A stretch of DNA of 64,000 nucleotides, from assembly GCF_914767665.1 (NCBI RefSeq), contig NC_059503.1, positions 39,866,001 through 39,930,000 of the forward strand. Reading direction: 5' to 3'. Of this stretch, positions 1 to 10,576 are shown piece by piece. A model generated the notes under the pieces. The model worked only from the letters and a program-made list of their open reading frames with translations, had not been told where the DNA came from and did not search any database. Position numbers and translations under genes: made by a program. Positions within the stretch are counted from its first letter, which is position 1. Each line of letters starts with the position of its first letter. Source of the stretch: Harmonia axyridis. Taxonomy: Eukaryota > Arthropoda > Insecta > Coleoptera > Coccinellidae.

Positions 1-317
1 AGCTCCAGAATTATTTTATCGAAGATAAAATTAGAGTTTATGAAGATGTTTAAAAACTCCTCCCCTCTTTTTACATAAAATATGACAAGCCACTAAATGA
101 TCTGAAAAAAATACATTTTTCAGAATGTTCAATCATTGAATCCTCCGAATAAGAAAATGATGTCATTCATAAATTTTTTTTTTTGACAAATAAACATTTC
201 ATTTTCATAAAGAAGATTCACAATTTTAAATAAAATATTAAAGATCGATCAGTGAGTACCTGCACTTTTTCAAAAGCTAGAATAGTAAACCAACATACCA
301 TGTCAACTAATAATTCC
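1..317. other. AT-rich sequence, nothing identified
   Basis: Low-complexity AT-rich DNA with no open frame, repeat or signal that I can support. It may be intron of the gene whose exons begin at 1671. Confidence 0.4.
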
Positions 318-980
318 CGGGAGCGTATTGGCATTGTTTATTATGATGCAACGCATAATGCTGTTGCAACGCGGTGAATAATGACTGCTCTCTCTACCCA
401 GACATTCTTACTACGTCTCAGCACAGGCAGGTGTTCAGACGTAGTAACTATATGGTATTATCATAGTATAAGGAATTCTTTATACTATGGTATTATTGAG
501 TATAATCTTGTTCTTTTTATTAACGCGAACTGCAAAATTGCAAAATAAAGCAAATTTTAACGTGGTTGGGACTGCAACGCGGTAAACAGTGTCTCGAGAA
601 TAATAGCGTATCAAAAATACAATATTTTCTACGTCTGAACACCTGCCTGTTCTGAATCATGGTAAGATATTTCTAGGTAGAGAGAGAATTGATTGGGTCT
701 TTTTTTACCGTCTCGAGAATAGTTGCGTATGAATAAAACAATATGTTCTGCGTCTGAACACCTGCCTATTCTGAGTCGTGTTTGGGTAGAGAGTGCATTG
801 ATTGAGTCTTTCTTTACCGTCTTTAGAATAGTAGCGTATCAATAATACAATATTTTCTATTTCTGAACATCTGTTCTGAGTCGTAGTAAGATATGTCTAG
901 GTAGAAAGGGCATTGGTTTACCGCGTTGCAACAGCATGTATACGTTGCAGCATAGTAAACAATACCCATACGCTTCCCTG
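318..980. mobile_element. Foldback/MITE-like element with long terminal inverted repeats
   Basis: The left 125 bp (about 318-442, beginning GGGAGCGTATTGG) reappear as an imperfect reverse complement at about 858-980 (ending ACCCATACGCTTCCCTG). Both arms contain the segment GCTGTTGCAACGCGGT or its complement and the AGGCAGGTGTTCAGACG segment. Between the arms, a unit of about 125-140 bp carrying CGTCTGAACACCTGCCT is repeated about three times (575-930), so one arm seems to have been amplified in tandem. A near-palindrome around GGAATTC lies at 463-489. There is no coding capacity. The superfamily is unassigned because no clear target duplication is visible. Confidence 0.75.
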
Positions 981-1128
981 AACTGCAGAGATAGCATCAG
1001 TGCCATATTACTTTTTTCTCGTTAGTACCAAGCTTTTCATATATTATATTATATTCATACGCTTCCCTGAACTGCAGAGATAGCACCAGTGCCATACTAC
1101 TTTTTTCTCGTTAGTACCAAGCTTTTCA
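967..1128. repeat. 73-bp tandem duplication spanning the element end
   Basis: The 73 bp at 967-1039 (CATACGCTTCCCTGAACTGC... to ...AGCTTTTCA) recur at 1056-1128 with only a few changes, separated by 16 bp of TATATTA-rich sequence. The unit includes the last 14 bp of the foldback element plus its flank, so the duplication happened after insertion. Confidence 0.85.
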
Positions 1129-1670
1129 AAAGATGCATGTCACAATTGCAGAATAAAGAGTTGAGTCTGGATCGAGATATTAAAAGTTAAGTCACGATAC
1201 ATTTGCTGTTGTTTGAAAAATAGATAAAAACAAATTTCGTGTATTTGTCGTTGAAGAATTCAGGCCAATTCTTAATTTTTGCGTGTGCATTGTGTGCATG
1301 TGCATCGATTTTTATCCATACAGTGTCGAGAATTACCTAACGAGCAAGAATGACATGCATGTAAGACAAGCATGTAAGCCAGTTCATGGCCGCCTTAAGA
1401 ATTAAATAACACATAAGGCTCGTACTTTCTTAAGCTTGGAATAGTTCTTCATTTGCCTTCCATACTATTCTTTTTATATGAAACATACGCTACTATTCAC
1501 CAAAATTAGACGAAGGTCCTAAAACCCCCAAGTCACATTTCAGAAAACCACTTTCATTCAATTTACATTTTATGATAATTGGTGTTTACATTTTTGAAAT
1601 TATTGTATATATTTAATGACAATCGTGGTTTTGTGCGAATTGACCCAACATTTATATTTGTGAACAACAG
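1129..1670. other. Non-coding, probably intron
   Basis: No coding signal. It lies directly upstream of an exon acceptor at 1669-1670, so it is probably intron of the gene below. Confidence 0.4.
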
Positions 1671-4376
1671 GGTCAACTCTATGTAACTGGAGATCTCGAC
1701 AACCTCAATAGACAAGGTTACTTCAGAATCCACATCAACGAATTCAAAGTGGTTGAGACGATCACCTGTCTAACGAAAGATGTAATATCGATTTACCTTT
1801 TTTTCGAGGTTCTATTTACTTTATTTTACAGGAAATATATGTGAACAGCCTTCTGCAGATATGGGGCAAGCATGTTAAGATGTTGAACAATCTGCAGCTA
1901 AGATTCGAGCTCATGATGGTACCGGATCTCTTAGAGTTCTTCAAAGAACCCTGGACTTGTGCTATCTATTACGATAGGTTTAAAGAAGTCAGGGAAAAGA
2001 TTTACGAGACGATCGTAGAGACTGAGGTAATTTATGCAGAATACACTTCCTGCGGAGTAGTGGGATTTTCAATTAGCTCAGTTTTTTCACTGCCTGTAGA
2101 CCTGGGCTCATACTATCGGTTAGCTTTCGAATAGCATCTTAAGGAAAATGTCATTTCTTAAACAGTTGATGTTCATTTTTATCTTGAAAGTGAACTAGTG
2201 CATTTGGAAATGTGTCTTGATGAAATTTGAAAAAAATTGAGCACGAAATTTCTTTTTTTGTTGTTGAAGGTATCGACTGCTACGGTCATTAACCTCTAAC
2301 CTAACCATCATCAGGCATGTACAACATCCATGACCTAGCCAGGATTCGAACCCGGTACCTTCGCCACCAGTCTTCTGCCTATTGGATTTTCGGATCAATT
2401 TTTTTTTCGTTCTCTACATTAATTTGAAAAGATAACGAAAAAGAGCTTTCTGAGGCTTTTTGGATAATCAAGCGCTGAGTTGAAACTATCAAAAAACCAT
2501 CAATGTTAAGTTTGCGTTTTAAAATTCAATATCACTACAAAAATCCCAGAGAATTTCATTTCAATCCATGCAGCGGTTTTTTTGGTTCATTCGATCAAAT
2601 TTTCAAAAATAAAGGATCACGCCTTCTAACCATGTTAGGGAATCAAAAATAATTTTCAAATTTTGCAAATTCGTGTTGAGAATAAACTGGCTTTTTTTTG
2701 TGTTGTGAAAGTTTAATAGATGAAAAATTGAGACATGCAATAACTGAAAAGTGAGTCGATCGATTTCGAAATTCCCTTGGGTATATCGACTTTTATTTCG
2801 AATTTAATTTGGTTTTTATCATCAAGATCATGGAATGAAATCACGGAATCGCATTAGAAATAATAATAACATGTTGAATTGATTTATTTGAAGTCATAAA
2901 AAAAAAAAGAAAATGAAAAAAAAATGTTTTTCAATTTTTAAAAATTTTATTCTGTAAATTCTGTAATTGTTTTATTTTGTTATTGATAAAAATGCAGAAA
3001 AAAAAACTTAAAAACTTTATTTCTTCAATTTGTGGGTGATTATGAATATTCAAATCGAAAATCGTAATCCTTTATTTTTTTTGAAAATTCGATCGAATGA
3101 AACAAAAAACCGCTCCAGGAATTGAATTGAAATTCTCTGGGACTTTTGTGGTGATATTGAACTGTGAAACGCATACTTAACATTGATGGTTTTCTCGATA
3201 TTTTCAATTCAGCGCTTGATTATCCAAAAAGCCTCCGAAAGCCCTTTTTTCATAAACTTTTCAAATTAATGTAGCGAACGAAAAATTTTTTTTCCGAAAA
3301 TCCAATAGCTACTTCTTGTAGATAATTCATTCAAGTTTTCAAAACATTCCTTAAGTTTTCTGTGCAATCATTGATTATTATTCATTTATTGAAATACAAC
3401 TATCATTCAACAATTATGTTGTTATTATAGTTGACTTATAACTAAGTTTTTGAAATTATTAAATGTACACTTTAATGAATTCTTGATTGGTGAGATATTG
3501 ATGGTTAAAGACAAAAAGGTCCTTTTCAATTCAAAGTTCGATATTTCAGCGAGAAGTGCTCACATCGACATTTGGGAAAGAGGATATTGAATCTGAATGA
3601 ACAACTTATCTCATCCATATAGTGGTTAAGTTGGAAAAAAAATCCAAGTCCGTATGCCAAAAATAAAAACTGAAAAAATTTCGTAGAAATGATTGTATTC
3701 ATTAAGATGGAGCGGTACACGTTGCTTGAAAAATGTTTTCATCATGGGATCTCTAAACTAAAAACTACAAGCTTCATAAAGTTTTTTTTCAAATTGAGTT
3801 ACGATCATTGTTGTCGAAAATACAGGCGTTTGAAAATCCGCTAAAATTGCGAATTTTATTTTGATCCTTCTATTTATTCCCCTAGTGTACTTGAGGAATT
3901 GGGATACTCAATAAGACACCCAACATAAGATATCAAACAAACTATTAACCTAATAATTGCTCCTTTCGATAGGAAAAATACTCTAGATTATTTAATTCTC
4001 ATTGAATAAATGGAAACTCCATAAGTATAAATATCTTTTTCAGGTGGAAAATGGAAAATCTCTTGCTGATATGACTCATGCACATCTCATTAAGAATAAT
4101 TGGAAACATGTTAGTACCACTAAAATTGAATTATTCCAATAATATTCATCATTTTGGAATCACAGTGTGAAAAATTTCATATTTTTTCAGTTGAAGAAAG
4201 AACAAAAATTGCAGATATTAAGGCTGTTCAACGAATCAAACCTTCGTGACAAAATAGAGGATGAGATTGTAGAATATATAGCAGCTAACACGATAGAACT
4301 CCCGATGTACGCCCATCCAAATCTCATCAGAAATATATTGCACGATTACGAGAAAAGTCCAATGTTTTCAGAATGA
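1671..4376 (+). CDS. 3' part of an unrecognised multi-exon gene
   Basis: Four exons can be read through with consistent phase 0: 1671-1781, 1832-2026, 4044-4109 and 4191-4376, ending in TGA. The donors are GAT|GTAATA, GAG|GTAATT and CAT|GTTAGT; the acceptors are AACAG, TTTTACAG, CTTTTTCAG and TTTTTTCAG. Together they encode about 185 residues, starting inside the protein. The product is soluble and rich in charged, probably helical sequence; recognisable stretches are VTGDLDNLNRQGY, LLQIWGKHVKMLN, VPDLLEFFKEPWT and NIIELPMYAHPNL-like text near the end. No signal peptide, membrane segment or catalytic motif is visible. The third intron (2027-4043) has gained a 930-bp foldback element and a SINE piece. 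The 5' exons lie outside the window or in the unread first 1.6 kb. I do not recognise the family. The exon structure, not homology, is the evidence that it is real. The first exon shown has the weakest acceptor. Confidence 0.7.
2255..2378 (-). mobile_element. tRNA-derived SINE fragment (minus sense)
   Basis: On the minus strand the sequence carries GGGTTCGAATCC, a perfect RNA polymerase III B box, inside a five-pair T-stem (CCGGG / CCTGG). A long non-tRNA body follows (CATGGATGTTGTACATGCC) and then an A-rich tail near 2255-2270. The part that should hold the A box is missing; the sequence stops at the end of the neighbouring foldback element. This is therefore a 5'-truncated SINE rather than a tRNA gene. 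Confidence 0.55.
2379..3308. mobile_element. 930-bp foldback element with about 240-bp inverted arms
   Basis: The left arm 2379-2622 (CTATTGGATTTTCGGA...) pairs with the right arm 3070-3308 (...TCCGAAAATCCAATAG). Shared landmarks include GGCTTTTTGGATAATCAAGCGCTGA and its complement and the AATTTTCAAAAATAAAGGAT segment. The centre (about 2630-3060) is AT-rich and non-coding. It sits in the third intron of the upstream gene. The family is unknown. Confidence 0.8.
3309..4043. other. Intron sequence without features
   Basis: This is the rest of intron 3 of the upstream gene. The 64-codon minus-strand frame at 3526-3720 has no supporting signals. Confidence 0.4.
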
Positions 4377-4449
4377 TTTTAGCAAATATAAAAAATGCAT
4401 TGTATGTACCTTTACATGTATGATTTTATGCTTAAACTATTTTGTGCCA

Positions 4450-4455
4450 ATTAAA
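4450..4455 (+). promoter_or_regulatory. Candidate polyadenylation signal (ATTAAA)
   Basis: ATTAAA lies 74 bp after the stop codon of the gene ending at 4376 and is the first near-consensus signal downstream. Confidence 0.4.
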
Positions 4456-4609
4456 ATTCAATCTGGATAAAGCACATTTTCTTATAATATCTTATTTTTG
4501 TGCGCTCGTCCTTGTCCCACGTTAATATAATGTGTAGAAGTCTACAACCGAAAATTGTAACTTGATATATTCAAGTTCAAGGTGCGTTGTGTTGTAAGTC
4601 TAAATGCGC

Positions 4610-4617
4610 CGCTTGAG
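4610..4617. repeat. 8-bp target-site duplication, left copy
   Basis: CGCTTGAG here is repeated exactly at 6130-6137. It flanks an element with matching inverted termini. Confidence 0.85.
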
Positions 4618-6129
4618 TAGGGCTGCCATACGTCCCGGTTTGGACCATTGTGTCCCCGTGTCCCGGTCAGTTATTAATTTGTCCCGGTCAGTAATTTGAC
4701 CGTTATGAGATTCATATTTTCTTATATAGAAAAAAAAATGTTTTCATGGAATCTCAACGGATTCCAGTAATCATGAAGCTGAAAAGCTGTTTCCGTTGCT
4801 CAAACATTATTTTTCAGAAACAGAAGGATTAAAAATATAATTATTGAAATTAGAAACATTGCCAAATAAATCACCTTATACAATCACTGCATTTTGTATT
4901 GAATCCTGAGAGGACCTTAATATTTCCATATAAAATATGTTCGCTGTCAGCGCGGATAACACAAATATAAATAAAAGGTACTCAATTTGAAGTAAAATAA
5001 AGCCGAGTTTCTTTTGAATTAGAAGAGATTTTTTCCAAAGACATCAGAACTATCGGTTGCCCAGCGCACATACTTCACAATACTGCTTCCAATTCCGCCG
5101 ATATGATGTCAATTTCTGTGCAGTCTATTGGTCTTAAAATTTAAAAATATTTTTCGATATTTTCTGTAAGGTCGACCGATAAAAGGTTTTCATGAGAATG
5201 GAGAAACAACTTACGGCAATGTACTCTCATTTTAGAATTGGATGGCTTTCACTTCTTCTATATATTGAACGCTTGCTGAAGCAATGGGTGCCATTGAAAA
5301 AAATTTCTTAGCTGAAAAAAGGGCCTCAAAAGCTGTAACCGATTTTGTTTAGACTCTCTATTAGAACTTTATACTCTATTTCTACACAGTCAAAAATTTC
5401 TGATTGACGATTAGATTTAAAGGATTGAAAAATCATTAATTACTGTTTTTAAAAAAAATAATTGAGAGGATACTAAAAAACAGTTGAATGTAAGATTACT
5501 AAATAAATATTTTGGGAACCAAACAAGACAACTTTAAAACGAACTAAAGAATGATGGCACGATGACTACAATGCAATAAGTTAAATTTGACAGTGACGTC
5601 AGAGATTTTTCACAACACCCGATATCTCGAATATAATCGACTCGGCCAATGACAAAATTCGATATATTTGCATGAATGGTTTTGATTTGCTGTTCCTTAA
5701 TGAAATCTAGTGAAAAAAACTGTTGGATATTTGAATGGGAAAGGTTTCACACTAGGAAAAATTACTTGAGAAAGACAAAACTTTGAAATATATAAATGGG
5801 CTAAGAAAAATGGCAACGAGGATCAAGCCTAAAAAAAAGGTACCAACCTACTTGTTTATTGTTGCACTTTATGTTGTTTTTATTGCGAGTTGATATTGTT
5901 TTTATTCTTTATGAATTATTTCATTGGATATGTCTGAATGAATGAGTCCTATTTTATTGGGGAATGTGTTATAATTCAACTACCAAGTGCAAAAAAGTCA
6001 ATAATCCTAGAAATCCCGGATTATTATTAAATGAATACCTGTCAGATGAGTTTTTAATTTTTATGTGTTTTTTAACCTATTTCTGTGCCACTTGTCCCGG
6101 TCGATGTTCTAACATTTATGGCAGCCCTA
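4618..6129 (+). mobile_element. Decayed hAT transposon with perfect 8-bp duplications
   Basis: The element begins TAGGGCTGCCATACG and ends with the inverted copy ATTTATGGCAGCCCTA. The 8-bp duplication CGCTTGAG flanks it on both sides, as expected of hAT. The subterminal region repeats the word GTCCCGGTC in direct orientation near the left end (4670-4695) and once near the right end (6093). At 1.5 kb it is shorter than an autonomous copy, and its transposase is broken (separate entry). Confidence 0.85.
4935..5445 (+). pseudogene. hAT transposase remnant
   Basis: Frames joined by eye across several frameshifts and stops give hAT-like blocks in the expected order. These are an AVSADNTNIN stretch (4941-4970), GCPAHILHNTASNSADMM with the hAT C/H motif (5057-5110), a YFSIFSV...RQCTL block (5150-5230), and a block resembling LLELYTLFLHSQ (5355-5400). 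No frame is open beyond about 40 codons, so no transposase can be made. The N-terminal zinc finger and the C-terminal dimerisation region are not seen. Confidence 0.65.
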
Positions 6130-6137
6130 CGCTTGAG

Positions 6138-8112
6138 GGACCATCACCACGTGACTTTTGAAGAAGCTTAAAATTGTTATTCTATATCTACATACACCCA
6201 AAATCTCAACATTCTCAAACCAATCAGATGATTTTCATGATGTGATTAACCTGAAATTCGACATAGCTTGAAATTCTCATTTTATAACCATATGCGTCCA
6301 AAATCTCAACTCGCTCGATTTTTCGGTCAAGGAAATGATGGGTAAATTTCTTCCTTTATTCTTCTTGAATATTCCCTCGGTTCTAGAGTCACGATCAATG
6401 CTAATAAAATTTTCCATGGAGCCTAAAACTATCTAAATGTGAATGTAAAATTTCATTTCCATCGAATGCGTAGTTTCGGAATAATAAGAAAAACGAAATT
6501 TGAAACCACCACACTATAGAAATAAATACCCAGTCTACAAAACCGACAGAGTGGAGATTCTGGGTGTTGGTATGATAAATGTAATCTTAGTACAACATTT
6601 CCTTTTCTGTTAATATTTGTAAATATCTTACAAACATTATTATCTACCTGTAATGCTTAGAGGAATAGTACATTGCACCATGTGTCATTGGCCTAGTTGT
6701 CGAGACACAGTAATGAAAATAAAAAAACAAGTCCTCTACAAAATTTCAATTTGATCAACTCAGAAAATTCAAGAAGGATTTTGGAAAACAAAAACCCAAT
6801 TTTCCCTTGATTACAGATATAAAGTGATTGAATATGTGTAAGTGTATAAAAAATAATCATTTTGAGCTAGTGTCAAACTTTCCCTTCCGAAAGATATAAT
6901 TTTCAACTGAAAATTCTAATATTACGTGATTACGAAATGGAGATAAAGAAATCGTTTGAATTTTTCAACAAGGTATCATTAATGCATCTTCTCGTATACA
7001 TATCACCTTTGAATAATCAAAGGTCAGTGGTATGGAGGTTTTTACAATTACTCCTCCAATTAACTCCATACTGTTAATTCAGAATTTAATAGTCCCCATC
7101 TTCATTAAATAGCTTCTATTAGTTTCATTGTTACCTACATCGTTAAGTAAAGACGTATTTTTTAAATTTATGTTTTTTGCTCTTAGATAGTATGATTATG
7201 AGGTTAATGAATCTTTCCAACTTAAATTTTAATTTTTTATTTCATGTTTAATTTCGAAGTAGAAAATTCTCATTACTGTTTTTCAGATTTCTCACGAAAG
7301 TGAATGAACTTTTTTAAAAAATTAAAAATAAAAGATTTCATACTACAGCTTTTCTAATTCGAGAAAGATTACCTTATATTGTTAGTCAACTGCCTGAAAA
7401 TTCAAAATCTGCGAGAAGAGTGAATAACAAATTTAACTTAATCGAAATCGAAATAATGAACCTCAATCAAGTTGGTATTTTTTCTACGATACATTTGTTG
7501 AAATAACTAATTGCCTTTTTGTTATTCATCGTCCGTTTCCTAAGTGAATCAACAACAACAACTTTCGTATTTTACAGATATAAACAAAGAATTGAATACC
7601 TACTTATCATAATTTACACTATTGTGAAACGCATTTGCTGAAGATTGAAATTGTTATTATATAAATTACATAAATAAGTACTAATGGCTTACGAGTATCT
7701 TATCTTGGACCACAAATATTCGTAATAGATACCTGCCCTCTTATTCATTTTCTTGTAGAGAAATTCTTTTTTAATGAGAAAATTTGTGTTTATAAATTAT
7801 GTAGATTGATAATGGAACTGGTCCTTATAACCTTGAGATCAGTTTGTCTGAATTCTGGTCTGTGAATAAATATTATGAATTTGGTGGACCAACGAGAATA
7901 AGATATTCTGAACAATTCCACGAAAGATGAGCGTTAATCGCAGTGAGAACGATTCGAAAATATCTTCAGTTATTTAAGATTTTTCATTCGTTTTTCTTCT
8001 TTGAACAAGGTACAGGATGGTCCAGATAATAACTTTGGCATCAGATAGAACAACTTTTTTCATTAATAAAATTTCATATGAACACTCTGTTTATAAGTGA
8101 AAAGCAGTTTAC
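6138..8112. other. Intergenic sequence with a possible LINE tail
   Basis: No gene is supported. About 6500-6730 has the look of a LINE 3' end: a GTGTCATTGGCCTAGTTGTCGAGAC segment followed by AATGAAAATAAAAAAAC. The remainder is AT-rich and featureless. Confidence 0.35.
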
Positions 8113-8690
8113 ACAGGGTGTCCCGGAAAGAATGCGACAAATGGATACCATGAATGAAGGTCATCATGGAGGACTCGTATGAAGAGGTGCCTGAGTGTTT
8201 GGGATAATTAAATGATATACACCTTATGAGTGAAATTCCACAGTTGTATAACTTTTGAACTAATCGACCGAATAATTTCAAATTCTCGATGTTTGGTCAC
8301 CCTTTACTATAGCCTTCCTTCAATATTTCTGAAATCCAATAAAACAGATCTGGATTAGGAAAATTTTCGACTTTTTCTATTTTCGTGGATTTGGATAACC
8401 CTGAACGTGACCATTGTATTTTTTTTTCATTTCCGTTATCACAAAGAATTAATTCATAATAGAAATTCAAAATATCAGCTGGGCACCGTCATGCAGGGTC
8501 AATAAATCTTTAACTTAACAGTAGAATTATTTCGAATATTGCAGTTTTGTCACTCTTCAGGAACATCAATTATAAATTTTTCTCAAATTGAAAAAAAACC
8601 GGACTTGCAAAATTTTAGACTATATTTCCTGTGATATTTGATCACCCTGTACGTGAACATTATGGTATATTGGTCGCAGGGACACCCTGT
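8113..8690. mobile_element. MITE with ACAGGGTGTCCC termini
   Basis: ACAGGGTGTCCC at 8113 is mirrored by GGGACACCCTGT ending at 8690. The 578 bp between has no coding potential but contains a further GATCACCCTGTACGTGAACAT motif at 8640 and GGTCACCC at 8295, suggesting internal subterminal copies. The ACAGGGTG terminus recurs in other elements of this window (23.4, 24.7, 33.5 and 58.5 kb). No clean target duplication is visible. Confidence 0.6.
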
Positions 8691-10490
8691 ATTAACTAAA
8701 ATAATATCGAAAACTCTCGTAGTTATACTTATTCCGTACATTTTGATGATATTTTACGTCAACAACAACGAAACAAGGTGTTTTCTCATTGATTTCTAAT
8801 ATTTAGAAGACTATTTCCCTCGTCTCAATTTACACCAATCACAAAGGCTCAATTTTGAATTTAAAAATGGTTTCTAGAAGTCTAGGAAAAACTGTATGAC
8901 AACACCTGCCAGCTGTTTTTTAGAGTTGACCCGCGGAAAAACTTGATATATTGACATGAAAGATTTCAATATCTTTGAAAACAAGTAATTATGGTCTCAT
9001 GAAATAGTGTTGTTAAATACCATTTGGACATTTAATTTTTCCAGAGAAATAAATCCCAAGAACCCAATGTAAAGTACCTAATATTTTTTCAACAAAAAGC
9101 ATTCGTGCAGGTGCAACAATCCTCGTCTTTGACTCGGATTTTTGTTTTAACCAACACTCATGATTTTTGTTGAAATATTACTTAGCAAACGTGTTTTTTC
9201 GATTTTTTTTGCCAAAATTAGATGCCCTTATGATATTACCTATTATTATTACGATAATTCCATGCAGTATTTCATGTCAAAATGTGAATATAGATATAGG
9301 CTAAAGTGTCAAACATGCGAAATATCGGGAGAAAATAGGAAATTTCATTAAAATGTAATCAAAACCATTAGAGAATGATTCTAATTTTTTCTAGTCAGAG
9401 ATACTCGACAAATACTCGACAACTTCATAGCCTTTTCTGTGGTATATGATAATTACTTCTTGGTGGCAATGCTGACTTAATACATATTAGGTAAGTTAGC
9501 AGAGCCACCCTCTCCAAAAAAAAAAATTAATGCGGGACCATTGTTTTGATTTCACGAGAAATATATTTCGGTACAATCTCATAAGACTTCACTGAAATTC
9601 AACAAAAAACAAATAATTCAATAGCTATCATTGCGTTTATCTTTAAAAATGATACCCAAAGATGAAAAATAAAAATAAAATCTATTTTTTAATTCACAGA
9701 CCCTTGCTCAACCACAAATGAATTTTCAGACCAAATGAAAAAATTTCAGAAGATTTTGAAAAAAATCCATTAGAATAAAAAACATATTTTGTAATCGAAA
9801 ATAACTCCTAACGTATTGTTTAAGATTTCAATGAAGCAATTAAAATTGAAAAATGTATCCATTTACGTATCCATATATAAGTAAGGCCAAATAAATAATT
9901 TCAGATAATTTAGAATGAACCTCCACAAAAAGTATTTTGGGATAGATATATTCGAAAATCATTCCTACGGTACTGTATAAAATTTCAATGAATCGATTCA
10001 CATTGGAAAATCTCTCCATATTTTCATATTCGGAGCATACCTAAGCATATTCATGTGTTTAAATATAATTTTCCAATATACTTCTATGTAGACTTAGTAA
10101 TATAAAAATTCCCTAAAGTTTAATCCTGACCATTTAAAGTGACTTTTTTCTAGATGAAAGAATTTTGCAGCCATAAATAGAAACATGGTCCTTGGTGTTG
10201 TTGTTATACAACCAGCGGAATGAATAATTGAATGAACGTAACAAACAATAAAACCATTAAACCGAATTACAAATCATTATCCGATACCAACAATTGCATT
10301 CTTCATTATTATCCATTTCTTTTACTCAGAAATTAACGTTCAACTCATCAATTAGGTAAATGTTATCGAAGATTCGATTAATGCTTTTCATTCAACAAGT
10401 GGTTGACAAATTTTAGATAAACTTATTCAGAATTTCGAGGTAGGTAATCATAGTCAAACAAAGTGGATTCTCGGAGAATTATCTCCGAGA
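8691..10490. other. Intergenic, nothing identified
   Basis: AT-rich DNA with no ORF that has supporting context, no inverted repeat and no recognised element. Confidence 0.4.
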
Positions 10491-10576
10491 GAATTTATCA
10501 TCACGTTTTGAATATTCCTTCAATAATTATATATTATATATAATTTTAGAAATATTCAAAACGTGATGATAAATTC
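10491..10576. repeat. 26-bp perfect inverted repeat (hairpin)
   Basis: GAATTTATCATCACGTTTTG plus AATATT at 10491-10516 is perfectly complementary to 10551-10576. The 34-nt loop is itself AT-palindromic (TATATTATATATA). The arms have no mismatches, so it is either recent or under structural constraint. Confidence 0.85.

Noticed and set aside
1841..2134. 97-codon ORF read as a gene of its own
   Set aside because: Its apparent start is GTG inside an exon, and the last 36 codons run into an intron after the donor at 2027. It is part of the four-exon gene.
2340..2360. tRNA gene on the minus strand
   Set aside because: Only the T-arm/B box is present; no acceptor pairing, anticodon arm or A box.
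8063..8281. Minus-strand 72-codon ORF
   Set aside because: It overlaps the terminus of the ACAGGGTGTCCC element and has no motif or context.
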